From: Bacillota bacterium | GTDB taxonomy: Bacteria > Bacillota > Clostridia > Lachnospirales > Cellulosilyticaceae | NCBI GenBank assembly: GCA_023457875.1 | Contig: JAEXBC010000330.1 | Span: 1-12,574, forward strand | Length of the DNA: 12,574 nucleotides | Direction of reading: 5' to 3' | In this document: positions 1-7,519 of the stretch, in pieces | Layout of the letters: each line of letters starts with the position of its first letter | How positions within the stretch are numbered: the first letter of the stretch is position 1 | Program-made: the position numbers and the translations under genes | The notes under the pieces: generated by a model | The model's database searches: none | What the model saw: only the letters and a program-made list of their open reading frames with translations | What the model was told of the DNA's origin: nothing

Positions 1-751
1 CGTCTGCACCATATGACTCTAATAATCTAGCAAAGACTACTGCTTCTTCCTCTTCAATACCACCAGCTCTTCCTTCAATAGAATCTATTCTTACGATGAT
101 TGCAAAATCTTCACCACATTCTCTTCGAATTCCTTCTATGATTAATCGATGGAAATAAGATCTTCCCGAAACACCACCGCCAAATTCATCAATTCTCTTA
201 TTTGTACGTGGACTCATAAATTGTAATCCCATATAGCCATGTGCACTATGTAACTCAATGCCATCAAAACCTGCTTTTTTACATCTAACAGCTGATTGTA
301 TATAAGAATCAACTAATTCATATACTTGCTTCGTAGTATATTCATTAACTGGCTCACGATAAACTACTGAAGGAATAGAGGATGGAGCTGTTGGTGTTTG
401 ACCTATCATGGCCGATGCGGTTTCACGTCCTGCATGATGAAGTTGCACAATTGCCTTAGCACCACCTGCGTGTATTGCATTAGCTAATTGTGTAAGCCCT
501 GGAATGTACTCGTCAGCATATACCCTTGGTTCCCCAGGCATACCAGGCGCTCTTTCATCGACTGCAGCAATTTCAGTAATAACCAGACCAAATCCACCTT
601 TTGCTCTTGAACCATAGTAGTCACAAGCCATTTTTTTGATCGTACCATCTTCTTCACACATTGCAGAGTCCATAGCAGGTACAACAAGTCTGTTCTTAAC
701 TAGCATTTTTCCAATATACATCGGTTTAAAAGTTGATTCGAAATTCATCAT
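1..751 (-). CDS. Old Yellow Enzyme-family NADH:flavin oxidoreductase (partial, C-terminus outside window)
   Basis: This is the first 250 codons of an FMN-binding TIM-barrel oxidoreductase of the OYE / 2,4-dienoyl-CoA reductase / BaiCD type, which reduces activated C=C bonds. Visible landmarks are an early strand with VPAMDSAM (24-31), DYYGSRAKGGFGLVITE (44-60), the QLHHAGR strand (103-109) and the block ELHSAHGYMGLQFMSPRT (166-183). That block contains the His-x-x-His pair (168, 171) and Tyr173, which contact substrate and flavin in the family. The reading frame is open to base 1, so the end is missing. It cannot be seen whether this is a single barrel (about 350 aa) or the longer form with an added FAD/NAD domain (about 650 aa). 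Two adjacent ATGs (751 and 748) follow an AGAGGGGTG ribosome binding site, and 751 has the better spacing. The substrate is not predictable. The family call is firm, the sub-family is not. Confidence 0.9.
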   Translation of the reverse strand, partial: MMNFESTFKPMYIGKMLVKNRLVVPAMDSAMCEEDGTIKKMACDYYGSRAKGGFGLVITEIAAVDERAPGMPGEPRVYADEYIPGLTQLANAIHAGGAKAIVQLHHAGRETASAMIGQTPTAPSSIPSVVYREPVNEYTTKQVYELVDSYIQSAVRCKKAGFDGIELHSAHGYMGLQFMSPRTNKRIDEFGGGVSGRSYFHRLIIEGIRRECGEDFAIIVRIDSIEGRAGGIEEEEAVVFARLLESYGAD

Positions 752-796
752 AAAACACCCCTCTTCATCTTATAAAGTAGCCTACAATCTTTATTT

Positions 797-887
797 CTAT
801 TTGACAAAAGTATATCAAGCAGATTGATTTTTCACCATATTCATTTTGACAAAAAACCACCTTATATTAGTGCATTTTGACAAAAAT
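797..887. repeat. Three copies of the palindrome TTTTGACAAAA upstream of the OYE gene
   Basis: Near-identical copies of (C/T)ATTTTGACAAAA occur at about 798-809, 842-854 and 873-886, with TTGACA starting at 801, 846 and 877. Each copy is an inverted repeat, TTTTG-A-CAAAA (the first has TTTG-A-CAAA). The spacings are 45 and 31 bp. Their position in front of the OYE gene suggests a repeated operator for an unidentified regulator. The first copy would overlap a weak minus-strand promoter (TTGTCA, 17 bp, TAGGCT at 784-779). The third copy supplies the -35 box of a plus-strand promoter. Confidence 0.55.
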
Positions 888-905
888 AGACATTATCTAT
901 ATTAT
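877..905 (+). promoter_or_regulatory. Sigma-A type promoter on the plus strand
   Basis: A perfect -35 TTGACA (877-882), a spacer of exactly 17 bp and a -10 TATTAT (900-905, five of six consensus bases) form the best-looking plus-strand promoter in this gap. Transcription would start near 911-913. No plus-strand protein gene follows. The transcript would run only about 110 nt to the terminator at 980-1022. Confidence 0.5.
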
Positions 906-910
906 ATTTA

Positions 911-1022
911 GTCTATTATGCCCAAGTTGATTTACCAGATTATGTCACATCTATTTTGCGTATCTCTCATTGCAAAGTAAAAAAGCTACAACAACCACAT
1001 ACATATGGTTTTGTAGCTTTTT
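911..1022 (+). ncRNA. Candidate small RNA between plus-strand promoter and terminator
   Basis: This interval is bounded by the TTGACA-17-TATTAT promoter and a strong hairpin with a T tract, which would give an RNA of about 110 nt ending in the hairpin. It belongs to no RNA family I recognise. It contains a 20-codon frame (918-980, start ATG CCC AAG) without a ribosome binding site and almost at the predicted 5' end, so translation is unlikely unless leaderless. The RNA would share its 3' hairpin, in opposite sense, with the end of the chemoreceptor transcript. This rests on signals only, with no conservation evidence. Confidence 0.3.
980..1022 (-). terminator. Bidirectional intrinsic terminator of the chemoreceptor gene
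   Basis: AAAAAGCTACAA (980-991) pairs with TTGTAGCTTTTT (1011-1022). The stem continues as AACCA/TGGTT after a single bulged base, with an 8-nt loop. Read on the minus strand it follows the chemoreceptor stop codon by 13 nt and ends in a run of six T. The plus strand also ends in a T run, so it can stop transcription both ways. Confidence 0.85.
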
Positions 1023-1035
1023 CCCTATCTACTTT

Positions 1036-2733
1036 TTATTTAGTTTTGAACTTCTTAACTGAATTCGTCAATTGTGCTGAAGCATCCTTCGAATGCTGTG
1101 ATAATTGAATCACATTATTTGCCTTACTTAGGATATCAGAGGCTTGAATAGCGATGTTTGTAGTACTCTGTGCACTTTCGTTGACTGAAATTGTTACTTC
1201 ACTTATTGCTTTATGCATATTACTGGTTGATTCCATGAGTTCCATGGCAGTTGCGTTAAAATCATTAACAAGACTATCAATGTTGGAAGCATCCGCACTA
1301 TACTGTTCGCTATTTGCAACCTGGTTATTGTAGTCAGTAATAACCGTTGTTTCTATAAAGTCTAAAACCTTTCTTGAACTTGTAACAAGATTTTCAACAG
1401 CCTCTAATACACTTTGAGTGACCCCTTGAATTTCAGTAACAGCTTGTTTTGAGCTTTCGGCAAGCTTTCTTATCTCATCTGCAACTACAGCAAAACCTCG
1501 TCCCGCTTCCCCAGCTCTTGATGCCTCAATGGCAGCATTTAATGCTAATAGATTTGTCTGCGAAGTGATTTGCATAATTGAATCTGATAAAAGGGTAATT
1601 TGTTCAATTGATTTTGACTTTTCAATAGCAGTCATAAGCTCGTTATTTGTTGAATGGAAGATACCATAGGCGCGCTCTTTAGATATTTTAGCAGCTACCT
1701 TGAGGCTATCTGCTCGGGTACTGATTTCTCTTGCTGCATCAGATGTTTCAAGCGCTTTGTTTGTAATGCTTTTAACAGATGTTTCTATTTCGTTGGAGGT
1801 AGCATCCATTTCCTCCATGGCTGCAGCTGTTTCCTCCATGGCAGATGAGAGTTCCTCTGTTGATGCCGATACTTCTTCAATATTAGCATTTAAAGATGAA
1901 ATACTTTGTAGGGTTACATTTAGGTCGTGATCAATCGCATCTGATTCTTCATCAATCGTACAAATAATCTTGCTAATTGATTCCTGCATGATTTGAGTTG
2001 CTTTTGCTATTGCTCCAATTTCACTGGAATCAGCTAAAACCTTTTTGTCCACGCTGCCACTTAAATCACCTGTGGCAATCGTACCTAGGTAGGATTTTAG
2101 ACTTACTATGTATTTAGAAATACCTGTACCTATAATATAAGCTACTACTACACCAGCAATTAATATGATTAATATGATTAAACCCATCAACTTTGCTAAA
2201 TTATTAAATTCAGTAACAACTGCAGATTTATCATATCCAACAGACCACATACCAATGACATGACCACTTGAATCCTTTAAAGGAATGTAGTAGGAATATT
2301 CGGCTTTTCCCGCAATTGCTGAGGTACCCTGATACACTTTTCCTTCCTTCAATACAGTTGCTATTACCTCATCAGATGCCTTTATACCTATTGCTCTTTT
2401 GCCATCTTCAAGTAAAACATTGGTAGATACTATGGTATCATTAATAAAAAATGAAGCAGAATCTCCAGTTTGCTCTTTTACTGTATCTACAAATTCTGTA
2501 CTGTCATTTATTTTATACTCACCTTTGTAAAGAAAATCCCCCTCAATACGCCATTCACCAGGATAGAGTTTGTCTAAGAATTGAGCGGATAAGTTGGCAC
2601 TTGCCTTCACACTTTGTTTGTAATGACTTGCAAATGTTGGTGGAACTGTAAGTGAAATAATAACAATTACAGCAATGGTAAAAATAGCTAAGATGGATCC
2701 AAATGATAATATAAGTCTATATTTAATCTTCAT
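1036..2733 (-). CDS. Methyl-accepting chemotaxis protein with single Cache sensor domain
   Basis: This is a transmembrane chemoreceptor of 565 aa that signals to CheA/CheW. Domains in order: membrane helix 1 (about 7-29); an extracellular single-Cache domain (about 38-172) resembling the sCache_3 group, with landmarks [17 protein letters not shown] near 56-72 and [19 protein letters not shown] near 150-168; membrane helix 2 (about 182-203); a HAMP linker (about 204-256); and a long coiled-coil signalling domain to the C-terminus. The hairpin tip is the nearly invariant stretch from [17 protein letters not shown] (392-408) through [16 protein letters not shown] (411-426). The ligand is unknown. 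ATG 2733 follows AAAGGGGG at 2742-2749 with 8-nt spacing. The gene is a single transcription unit with its own promoter and terminator. No CheW-binding pentapeptide or CheR tether is evident at the C-terminus. Confidence 0.95.
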   Translation of the reverse strand: MKIKYRLILSFGSILAIFTIAVIVIISLTVPPTFASHYKQSVKASANLSAQFLDKLYPGEWRIEGDFLYKGEYKINDSTEFVDTVKEQTGDSASFFINDTIVSTNVLLEDGKRAIGIKASDEVIATVLKEGKVYQGTSAIAGKAEYSYYIPLKDSSGHVIGMWSVGYDKSAVVTEFNNLAKLMGLIILIILIAGVVVAYIIGTGISKYIVSLKSYLGTIATGDLSGSVDKKVLADSSEIGAIAKATQIMQESISKIICTIDEESDAIDHDLNVTLQSISSLNANIEEVSASTEELSSAMEETAAAMEEMDATSNEIETSVKSITNKALETSDAAREISTRADSLKVAAKISKERAYGIFHSTNNELMTAIEKSKSIEQITLLSDSIMQITSQTNLLALNAAIEASRAGEAGRGFAVVADEIRKLAESSKQAVTEIQGVTQSVLEAVENLVTSSRKVLDFIETTVITDYNNQVANSEQYSADASNIDSLVNDFNATAMELMESTSNMHKAISEVTISVNESAQSTTNIAIQASDILSKANNVIQLSQHSKDASAQLTNSVKKFKTK

Positions 2734-2771
2734 ACGTCATACCCCCTTTACTGTAACATCTTGTTATTACT

Positions 2772-2800
2772 ATTATATACTATTTATTATTAACATTCAA
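2772..2800 (-). promoter_or_regulatory. Promoter of the chemoreceptor gene
   Basis: On the minus strand a -35 TTGAAT (2800-2795), a 17-bp spacer and a consensus -10 TATAAT (2777-2772) lie about 40 bp upstream of the chemoreceptor start. The surrounding DNA is very AT-rich. The box sequences fit the vegetative sigma factor rather than the SigD/FliA motility type. Confidence 0.7.
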
Positions 2801-2837
2801 ATATTCTGTCGAAAATTTTTATTTTTTGTAATAAAAT

Positions 2838-2878
2838 AGACCGTAAACTTTCATATACAGTCTGAAAATTTACGGTCT
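2838..2878 (-). terminator. Intrinsic terminator of the marR-MFS unit
   Basis: AGACCGTAAA (2838-2847) pairs with TTTACGGTCT (2869-2878). After one C/A mismatch the stem continues as TTTCA/TGAAA, giving about 15 paired bases around a 9-nt loop. On the minus strand it lies about 30 nt past the exporter stop codon and is followed by the T-rich tail ATTTTATT. Confidence 0.8.
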
Positions 2879-2908
2879 TTACAATCGACAAACAAATCAT
2901 GCTCTTCT

Positions 2909-4942
2909 TTATTCGACTTCCCTTTTTTTGCTATAGAACAATAGCACTAGCACTGCTAACACTGCAGCAATAGCAGATGTTAGATAGACATTTTTAAAAC
3001 CATCGTTTAAAGTGGATTGGAAGGTACGCTCTATCTGTGGTCCTTCCTTTATGATCTCAGCCACATAAGTTTCTTTGGCTGCCTCAAAGGCATCGGGAAT
3101 AGCATCTTTTAGTGCTGTCATTTTATTTGACAAATCAGTCATTTCAGTAATGGTGCTCTTCATTTCTGTTAAAGCTTGCATTTGCCCTACAGGAGGCTTT
3201 TGAGTTTCTATAATGGTAACATTTTGCCCGATACCTTTTTGACTCTGTTCAATTTGACTTACGACCCCCTCAAGTTGCGTTTTTCCTGTATCAATACCAT
3301 TAATCCCACTGTCTATACCAGTCTGAATGTTTTTAATGACATAAGGCGTCATCTCGTCAAACATACGCTCTGCTAAGGTAACAGTACTAGCGTTAATGGT
3401 AGTAACATCCGCGTTCTGCATAAGCTCAATTAAATCCTCTGGCATTTTGTAGTTGGAATTACCATTCATATTGATTTTCATTTTAGTCATGGAAGACAGG
3501 TCGGGCATTTCTATATCAGAAAGCATATCCTTCATCTGCTCATTACTCTTTAATTTGTTTAATTCATCAGTAATATCCTGCACATAAGGTAAATCTGAAA
3601 CGCTAACCTCTGTAGGTAGCAAATTCATAACATTGGTTTGTACCATACCTCCTGCGTGAGCGATAAAGCCTACCATAATGGCTGGAGCAATGGCAGTACC
3701 AATTGAACGCACCAAAGAAAGAGTGGCTAAAGCGGAATTAGACTGCTTTTTATCAGTGTTTTCAAGCATCATATAGTTGAGCGGCGTACCCATGGTAAAG
3801 CCAATCCCTATACCGATAAGGATTAAGCTTACAATAACAGTCAAAAAGTTTGGTGCGGCAGTAGTAACAAAAATCAAAAACAAAGCCCCAATAATTGACA
3901 CCACAAAACCAAAACCAAGGACAATTTTGACACCAAACTTATCTATCATCTTACCCGAGATTGGAGCGCCGATACCAGCAAAGGCTCCTAAGATAATAAC
4001 TAGATAACCACCACTTCCAGTAGGTATTTTAAGCGCATTTTCCGAAAACTGTGGAACGAAAATCATCCCCATCATCACGATACCACTGAGAAATGAGATA
4101 AATAGAGTAATTAGAATATTACGGTTGGTAAAATATCTTAAGTTCATTACAGGATCTGCTGCTCTTTTTTCTATTAAAATAAATAGCGGTAACAAAAGGA
4201 TAAATATCAGCAAGAATGGGTATACATTCAAGTTCTTAATGGTACCCAATATATTAAAGAAATCTAAGTTTTTAAGTCCATAAAGCAAGGATAATATCAT
4301 CGCAGTCAAAGTGTAAATACCTAAGATATCAATCTTTTTGCGATTTTCAGCTTTCTCATTTTTTAAGATTAAAAAGCCAGCAATGAGTATAAACAGCGTG
4401 ATGGGAAGATTGATATAAAATATATATTGCCAGTTGTTTTTACCAAAGATGTCTAAAATAAGGCTACCAGCAGAAGCACCAAATATGTTGGCAATACCAT
4501 ATACTCCGCCCACAAGACCTAATGCCATACCACGCTTCTCTTCAGGAAAACTGGTGCCAAATTCCGCTGTGGCAATGGGTAGTATGCCTCCGCCACCAAT
4601 GGCTTGAACCACTCGGGCTATAAGCAGTAGTGAAAAACTGTCAAAACTTTGGGACAGTCCACAAAAAAGTGAGCCTATACCAAACAAAGAAATACATATG
4701 AGATAGATATATTTTCTGCCAAATTCGTCGGCCAGTTTGCCCATAATAGGAATACTTGCAGCATATGCTAAGGTGTAAATGGTTATGATCCATATGCCTG
4801 TTTGAGCATCTACTCCTAAATTGCTTTGAATAAGGGGACGTGCAGGGGTTATAATACCAGTGTCAATAGCGCCCATAAATATACCTGCTAAATAGATTAT
4901 GGACACCAAAATCAAGTTTGATTTCTTTGTTGTTTTCGTCAT
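2909..4942 (-). CDS. DHA2-family (14-TM) MFS multidrug exporter with large extracytoplasmic insert
   Basis: This is a 677-aa proton-driven exporter of the EmrB/QacA type in the cytoplasmic membrane, probably removing a toxic compound. Family marks: an acidic residue in helix 1 (MGAIDTGIITPARP, about 23-36), motif A GKLADEFGRK (68-77) in the loop after helix 2, and a motif C-like glycine-rich helix 5 (about 145-161). Helices continue to TM13 near 410-429. Then comes about 220 residues of polar, partly coiled-coil sequence (about 430-651) before the last helix (about 652-670) and the basic tail SKKREVE. DHA2 exporters are usually about 450-550 aa, so the extra length is all in this insert. A TTG start at 4948 would overlap the marR stop but leaves 1 nt to the Shine-Dalgarno. 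ATG 4942 has 7 nt, so I chose it. It is co-transcribed with the MarR gene 2 nt upstream, which suggests substrate-induced expression. The substrate is unknown. Confidence 0.93.
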   Translation of the reverse strand: MTKTTKKSNLILVSIIYLAGIFMGAIDTGIITPARPLIQSNLGVDAQTGIWIITIYTLAYAASIPIMGKLADEFGRKYIYLICISLFGIGSLFCGLSQSFDSFSLLLIARVVQAIGGGGILPIATAEFGTSFPEEKRGMALGLVGGVYGIANIFGASAGSLILDIFGKNNWQYIFYINLPITLFILIAGFLILKNEKAENRKKIDILGIYTLTAMILSLLYGLKNLDFFNILGTIKNLNVYPFLLIFILLLPLFILIEKRAADPVMNLRYFTNRNILITLFISFLSGIVMMGMIFVPQFSENALKIPTGSGGYLVIILGAFAGIGAPISGKMIDKFGVKIVLGFGFVVSIIGALFLIFVTTAAPNFLTVIVSLILIGIGIGFTMGTPLNYMMLENTDKKQSNSALATLSLVRSIGTAIAPAIMVGFIAHAGGMVQTNVMNLLPTEVSVSDLPYVQDITDELNKLKSNEQMKDMLSDIEMPDLSSMTKMKINMNGNSNYKMPEDLIELMQNADVTTINASTVTLAERMFDEMTPYVIKNIQTGIDSGINGIDTGKTQLEGVVSQIEQSQKGIGQNVTIIETQKPPVGQMQALTEMKSTITEMTDLSNKMTALKDAIPDAFEAAKETYVAEIIKEGPQIERTFQSTLNDGFKNVYLTSAIAAVLAVLVLLFYSKKREVE

Positions 4943-4944
4943 CT

Positions 4945-5421
4945 TCAATCTCCTTTTATAAGTTCTAATGCATTATTTGCCATTTGGGATAAAGTTTCTT
5001 TTGTAACGTCAAGTTTTGATTTGTCAATTCCCTTTTGCAATTCGTCATTCCATAGCTTTAAGATATTAAGTAGCGTTGGTTTGAAAGCTTCACCCTTTTT
5101 TGTGAGCGAGAAAATATAAGAGCGGCTATCAGCAGGATTTATACTCCTCACCACATATCCCTTGTTTTCTAGCGATTGCGTAGTTCTGGTCATTACTGCT
5201 TTGTCATAGTGAATTTCATCTATCATCTGGTCTTGGGTTTGCCCCTTAATGATTTTGTGCATCTTTTCTATGGTGTTATGCTGTGGTTTTGCTTGCTTTT
5301 CCAGTAAAAGCAGGAGTACCATGCCCTCTGCTGTATTAAGGTCATATTGTTTTAGGCCATTCTTAAAAAATAACTTAAAGTACTTTTCGATAATCATATT
5401 ATTCCTACCAATTGACTCCAC
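4945..5421 (-). CDS. MarR-family transcriptional regulator, probable repressor of the MFS exporter
   Basis: This 158-aa winged-helix DNA-binding protein is expected to work as a dimer and release DNA on binding a ligand. The core shows the family layout: N-terminal dimerisation helix, a helix around AEGMVLLLLLEKQ (31-43), the recognition helix YDKAVMTRTTQSLENKGYV (72-90) and a wing RSINPADSRSYIFSLTKKGE (92-111) with the conserved D-x-R then L-T pattern, followed by the C-terminal dimerisation helices. The start is GTG 5421, 9 nt after AAAAGGAG. ATG 5397 with a weaker site is an alternative that would remove eight residues outside the DNA-binding core. The gene sits 2 nt upstream of the exporter. 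Two operator-like repeats in its promoter suggest autoregulation and control of the exporter. Confidence 0.92.
   Translation of the reverse strand: MESIGRNNMIIEKYFKLFFKNGLKQYDLNTAEGMVLLLLLEKQAKPQHNTIEKMHKIIKGQTQDQMIDEIHYDKAVMTRTTQSLENKGYVVRSINPADSRSYIFSLTKKGEAFKPTLLNILKLWNDELQKGIDKSKLDVTKETLSQMANNALELIKGD
4950..4957 (-). promoter_or_regulatory. Ribosome binding site fixing the MFS exporter start
   Basis: AAAAGGAG lies inside the last codons of the marR gene. It is 7 nt from ATG 4942 but only 1 nt from the upstream in-frame TTG at 4948, so translation should begin at 4942. Confidence 0.75.
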
Positions 5422-5443
5422 TATTCAATACTCCTTTTATAAT

Positions 5444-5490
5444 ATAGTTGCTTTGTCAAGCTTATCACAGCATAGTTGCTTTGTCAACTA
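5444..5490 (-). promoter_or_regulatory. Promoter and paired MarR operators of the marR-MFS unit
   Basis: ATAGTTGCTTTGTCAA occurs twice, exactly, at 5444-5459 and 5472-5487, 28 bp apart. The outer copy extends to a palindrome TAGTTG-6-CAACTA (5473-5490), and the inner copy keeps one full arm. On the minus strand the outer copy contains a perfect -35 TTGACA (5487-5482). At 17 bp it is followed by a weak but extended -10, TG-A-TAAGCT (TAAGCT at 5464-5459). One operator therefore covers the -35 and the other the start region, the usual arrangement for MarR repression. The motif assignment is inference. Confidence 0.65.
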
Positions 5491-5533
5491 AATGCATTGT
5501 GAATTTTATCTGAACAGATTCTATAAAAGTCAA

Positions 5534-5570
5534 AAAAGATGATTTCTACAAAATGTAGAAATCATCTTTT
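5534..5570 (-). terminator. Intrinsic terminator of the rbs operon
   Basis: A perfect 17-bp stem, AAAAGATGATTTCTACA (5534-5550) with its complement at 5554-5570, encloses a 3-nt loop. On the minus strand it follows the rbsB stop by 26 nt and ends in six T. The A/T symmetry means it could also act on plus-strand transcripts. Confidence 0.88.
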
Positions 5571-5596
5571 ATCTTTTCAAATACCTAATATCCGCT

Positions 5597-6487
5597 TTAC
5601 TTTTTGATTAATTGTAATTCAATTGGTACAGATCTTTCTACTGTTTCACCTTTAATCACTTTATCAGCATATATAAGGCCTGTAGAACCAATTAAAGAAG
5701 GTTGCTGTGCAACTGTAGCTGCCATTTCCCCATTTTCAACCGCTTTTACAGCATCATCTGTAGCATCGAAACCAACTACGATGATTTTTCTTCCTGATGT
5801 TTGAACAGCTTTTAATGCACCAAGCGCCATCTCATCATTATGGGCAAACACGGCATCAATAGCAGGCTGGGCTTGAAGAATGTTTTCCATAACTGAAAGC
5901 CCTTTGGTTCTGTCAAAATCTGCTGTTTGTTGTGCTACAACTTCAAGATCAGATCCTTTAATCGCTTCATTAAATCCACTGCCACGATCTCTTGTTGCTG
6001 ATGCTCCAGCAATCCCTTGTAGTTCTACTACTTTACCTTTACCACCAAGTTTTTCTAAAATATATGCTCCAGCTAGCTTACCTCCAGCTACGTTATCTGA
6101 AGCAATATGTGTCACTACTTCTCCAGTATCTGCTCCACGGTCCAAAGTAATAACAGGTATTTTTCTATCATTGGCTAATTTTACTGCATTACCAACAGTC
6201 TTTGAATCTGTAGGATTAATTAAAAGAACAGCTACATTTCTTGTTAAAAGGTCTTCTACATTTGCAATTTCTTTACTTGGGTCATTTTGTGAATCAAGTA
6301 CGACAAGCTCATAACCTAAGGTCTTTGCCTCGGCCTCGGCCCCTTCTTTTAGCGTTACAAAGAATGGGTTATCAAGTGTTGAAATAACAAGACCAATTTT
6401 TTTTGTTCCTTCGGTTTTAGCAGCACATCCTGCAAAAACCCCTAAAGATAATACTGATATGAGTAAAAATATAATAATTCTTTTCAT
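5597..6487 (-). CDS. rbsB: D-ribose ABC transporter substrate-binding lipoprotein
   Basis: This 296-aa receptor lipoprotein of the ribose importer should be anchored on the outer face of the membrane. It has a hydrophobic signal peptide with lipobox F-A-G-C (acylated Cys21) followed by a periplasmic-binding-protein type 1 fold. Residues corresponding to the E. coli RbsB ribose pocket all appear in register: Ser36, Asn40, Phe42, Phe43, Asn91, Asp116-Arg117, Arg168, Phe191, Asn217, Asp241 and Gln261. Ribose, rather than galactose or another sugar, is therefore the likely ligand. ATG 6487 follows an AGGAGG site. It is the last gene of the operon, 87 nt after rbsC, a wider gap than between the other genes, and this gap holds a potential hairpin. 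The terminator follows at once. Confidence 0.95.
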   Translation of the reverse strand: MKRIIIFLLISVLSLGVFAGCAAKTEGTKKIGLVISTLDNPFFVTLKEGAEAEAKTLGYELVVLDSQNDPSKEIANVEDLLTRNVAVLLINPTDSKTVGNAVKLANDRKIPVITLDRGADTGEVVTHIASDNVAGGKLAGAYILEKLGGKGKVVELQGIAGASATRDRGSGFNEAIKGSDLEVVAQQTADFDRTKGLSVMENILQAQPAIDAVFAHNDEMALGALKAVQTSGRKIIVVGFDATDDAVKAVENGEMAATVAQQPSLIGSTGLIYADKVIKGETVERSVPIELQLIKK

Positions 6488-6538
6488 GTCTTTCCTCCTA
6501 GTTTTTTATTTTTACCTTATCTCTCTTTTGCCATACCA

Positions 6539-6577
6539 TAATACACTTTGCTTTTATTGTCTTCATAGTGTGTATTA
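6539..6577 (-). other. Possible mRNA hairpin in the rbsC-rbsB gap
   Basis: TAATACAC (6539-6546) and GTGTATTA (6570-6577) are perfectly complementary over 8 bp with a 23-nt loop. The stem includes the rbsC stop codon. There is no T tract on the minus strand, so it is not a terminator. It may be an mRNA-stabilising or processing element that raises binding-protein output, or chance in AT-rich DNA. Confidence 0.25.
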
Positions 6578-7519
6578 CTTGTTTTTTCTATCTAACAATA
6601 CTGCAATCAGTATAACCAAGCCTTTGGCTAGTAACTGATAGTATGAAGATACATCCATTAAATTGAGGGCGTTATTTAAAATGCCAATAATAAGTGCACC
6701 TACTATTGTACCAAATATATTTCCTGTTCCTCCTGAAAGGCTTGTACCCCCAAGTACTACAGCAGCAATAGCATCAAGTTCATAGCCAGATCCTGCTTGT
6801 GGCTGGGCTGATGAAAGTCTTGCGGTAACAATAATACCTGCAAGAGCAGCTAAGGCTCCTGATAATGCGTAAACAAAAATCTTAACTCTGGCTACATTAA
6901 TTCCAGATAACTTAGTAGCTTCCTCATTACCACCCATAGCATAAACATAACGTCCAAATCTTGTATGCTTTAAAATATAATAGGCAATGATAAAAACTAA
7001 AGCAGTAATATAGATTGGAATGGGAATACCTAGTATATACCCTGACCCTATTGATGCCAAAATATCTGCATTCTTTGAAGCTTCAATACCTATTGGCTTC
7101 CCATCAGTAAATACTAAAATATAGCCTCTTACTAACGTCATCATAGCTAATGTAGCAATAAACGCTTGTACCTTTCCTTTACTGATTACAACACCGTTAA
7201 GTGCTCCAATTGCAGCCCCAATTAAAAGTGCAGCAATTAGTACCACAAACACATTTTGTCCGCGCGTAATCAGGGAAGCTGCGACGGCTCCTGCAAGCCC
7301 AAGGATAGATCCTACAGAAAGATCAATTCCTCCTGTAAGTATAACGAATGTCATTCCTGCAGCAATAATGGCATTTATAGAAGTTTGTCTAAGCACATTA
7401 AGTATATTAGAAAAACTTAAAAAACTCGGATTAATGATTGTTACAATGACTGAAAAGAGAATTAACGCTATAATTGACTTATATTTCATCAATTTATCGT
7501 TTTGTAGAAGTGTTTTCAT
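6575..7519 (-). CDS. rbsC: D-ribose ABC transporter permease
   Basis: This 314-aa integral membrane subunit forms the ribose channel, working with RbsA on the inside and RbsB outside. It is almost entirely hydrophobic, with around ten membrane segments. It carries the family stretch TGGIDLSVGSILGLAGA (about 62-78), a cytoplasmic coupling loop GRYVYAMGGNEEATKLSGI (about 189-207) that contacts the ATPase, and the late block LGGTSLSGGTGNIFGTIVGA. The length matches known RbsC proteins (about 320 aa). ATG 7519 overlaps the rbsA stop by 4 bp (ATGA), implying translational coupling, and has its own AAAGGAGGG site. Confidence 0.96.
   Translation of the reverse strand: MKTLLQNDKLMKYKSIIALILFSVIVTIINPSFLSFSNILNVLRQTSINAIIAAGMTFVILTGGIDLSVGSILGLAGAVAASLITRGQNVFVVLIAALLIGAAIGALNGVVISKGKVQAFIATLAMMTLVRGYILVFTDGKPIGIEASKNADILASIGSGYILGIPIPIYITALVFIIAYYILKHTRFGRYVYAMGGNEEATKLSGINVARVKIFVYALSGALAALAGIIVTARLSSAQPQAGSGYELDAIAAVVLGGTSLSGGTGNIFGTIVGALIIGILNNALNLMDVSSYYQLLAKGLVILIAVLLDRKNK

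Noticed and set aside
286..294. Loss of the Walker A Lys in the second domain of RbsA as a defect (residue numbers given)
   Set aside because: A degenerate Walker A in the second nucleotide-binding domain is normal for RbsA/MglA-type sugar ATPases.
636..827. Plus-strand frame of 63 codons over the OYE start region
   Set aside because: It is antisense to a clear protein gene, lacks a well-placed ribosome binding site and resembles no family.
918..980. Plus-strand 20-codon frame inside the candidate small RNA
   Set aside because: It has no ribosome binding site and begins within about 7 nt of the predicted RNA start, so there is no support for translation.
5880..6314. Plus-strand frame of 144 codons antisense to rbsB
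   Set aside because: Its length comes from codon bias of rbsB on the other strand; the composition is Ser/Pro/Ala-rich with no domain, and rbsB is unambiguous.
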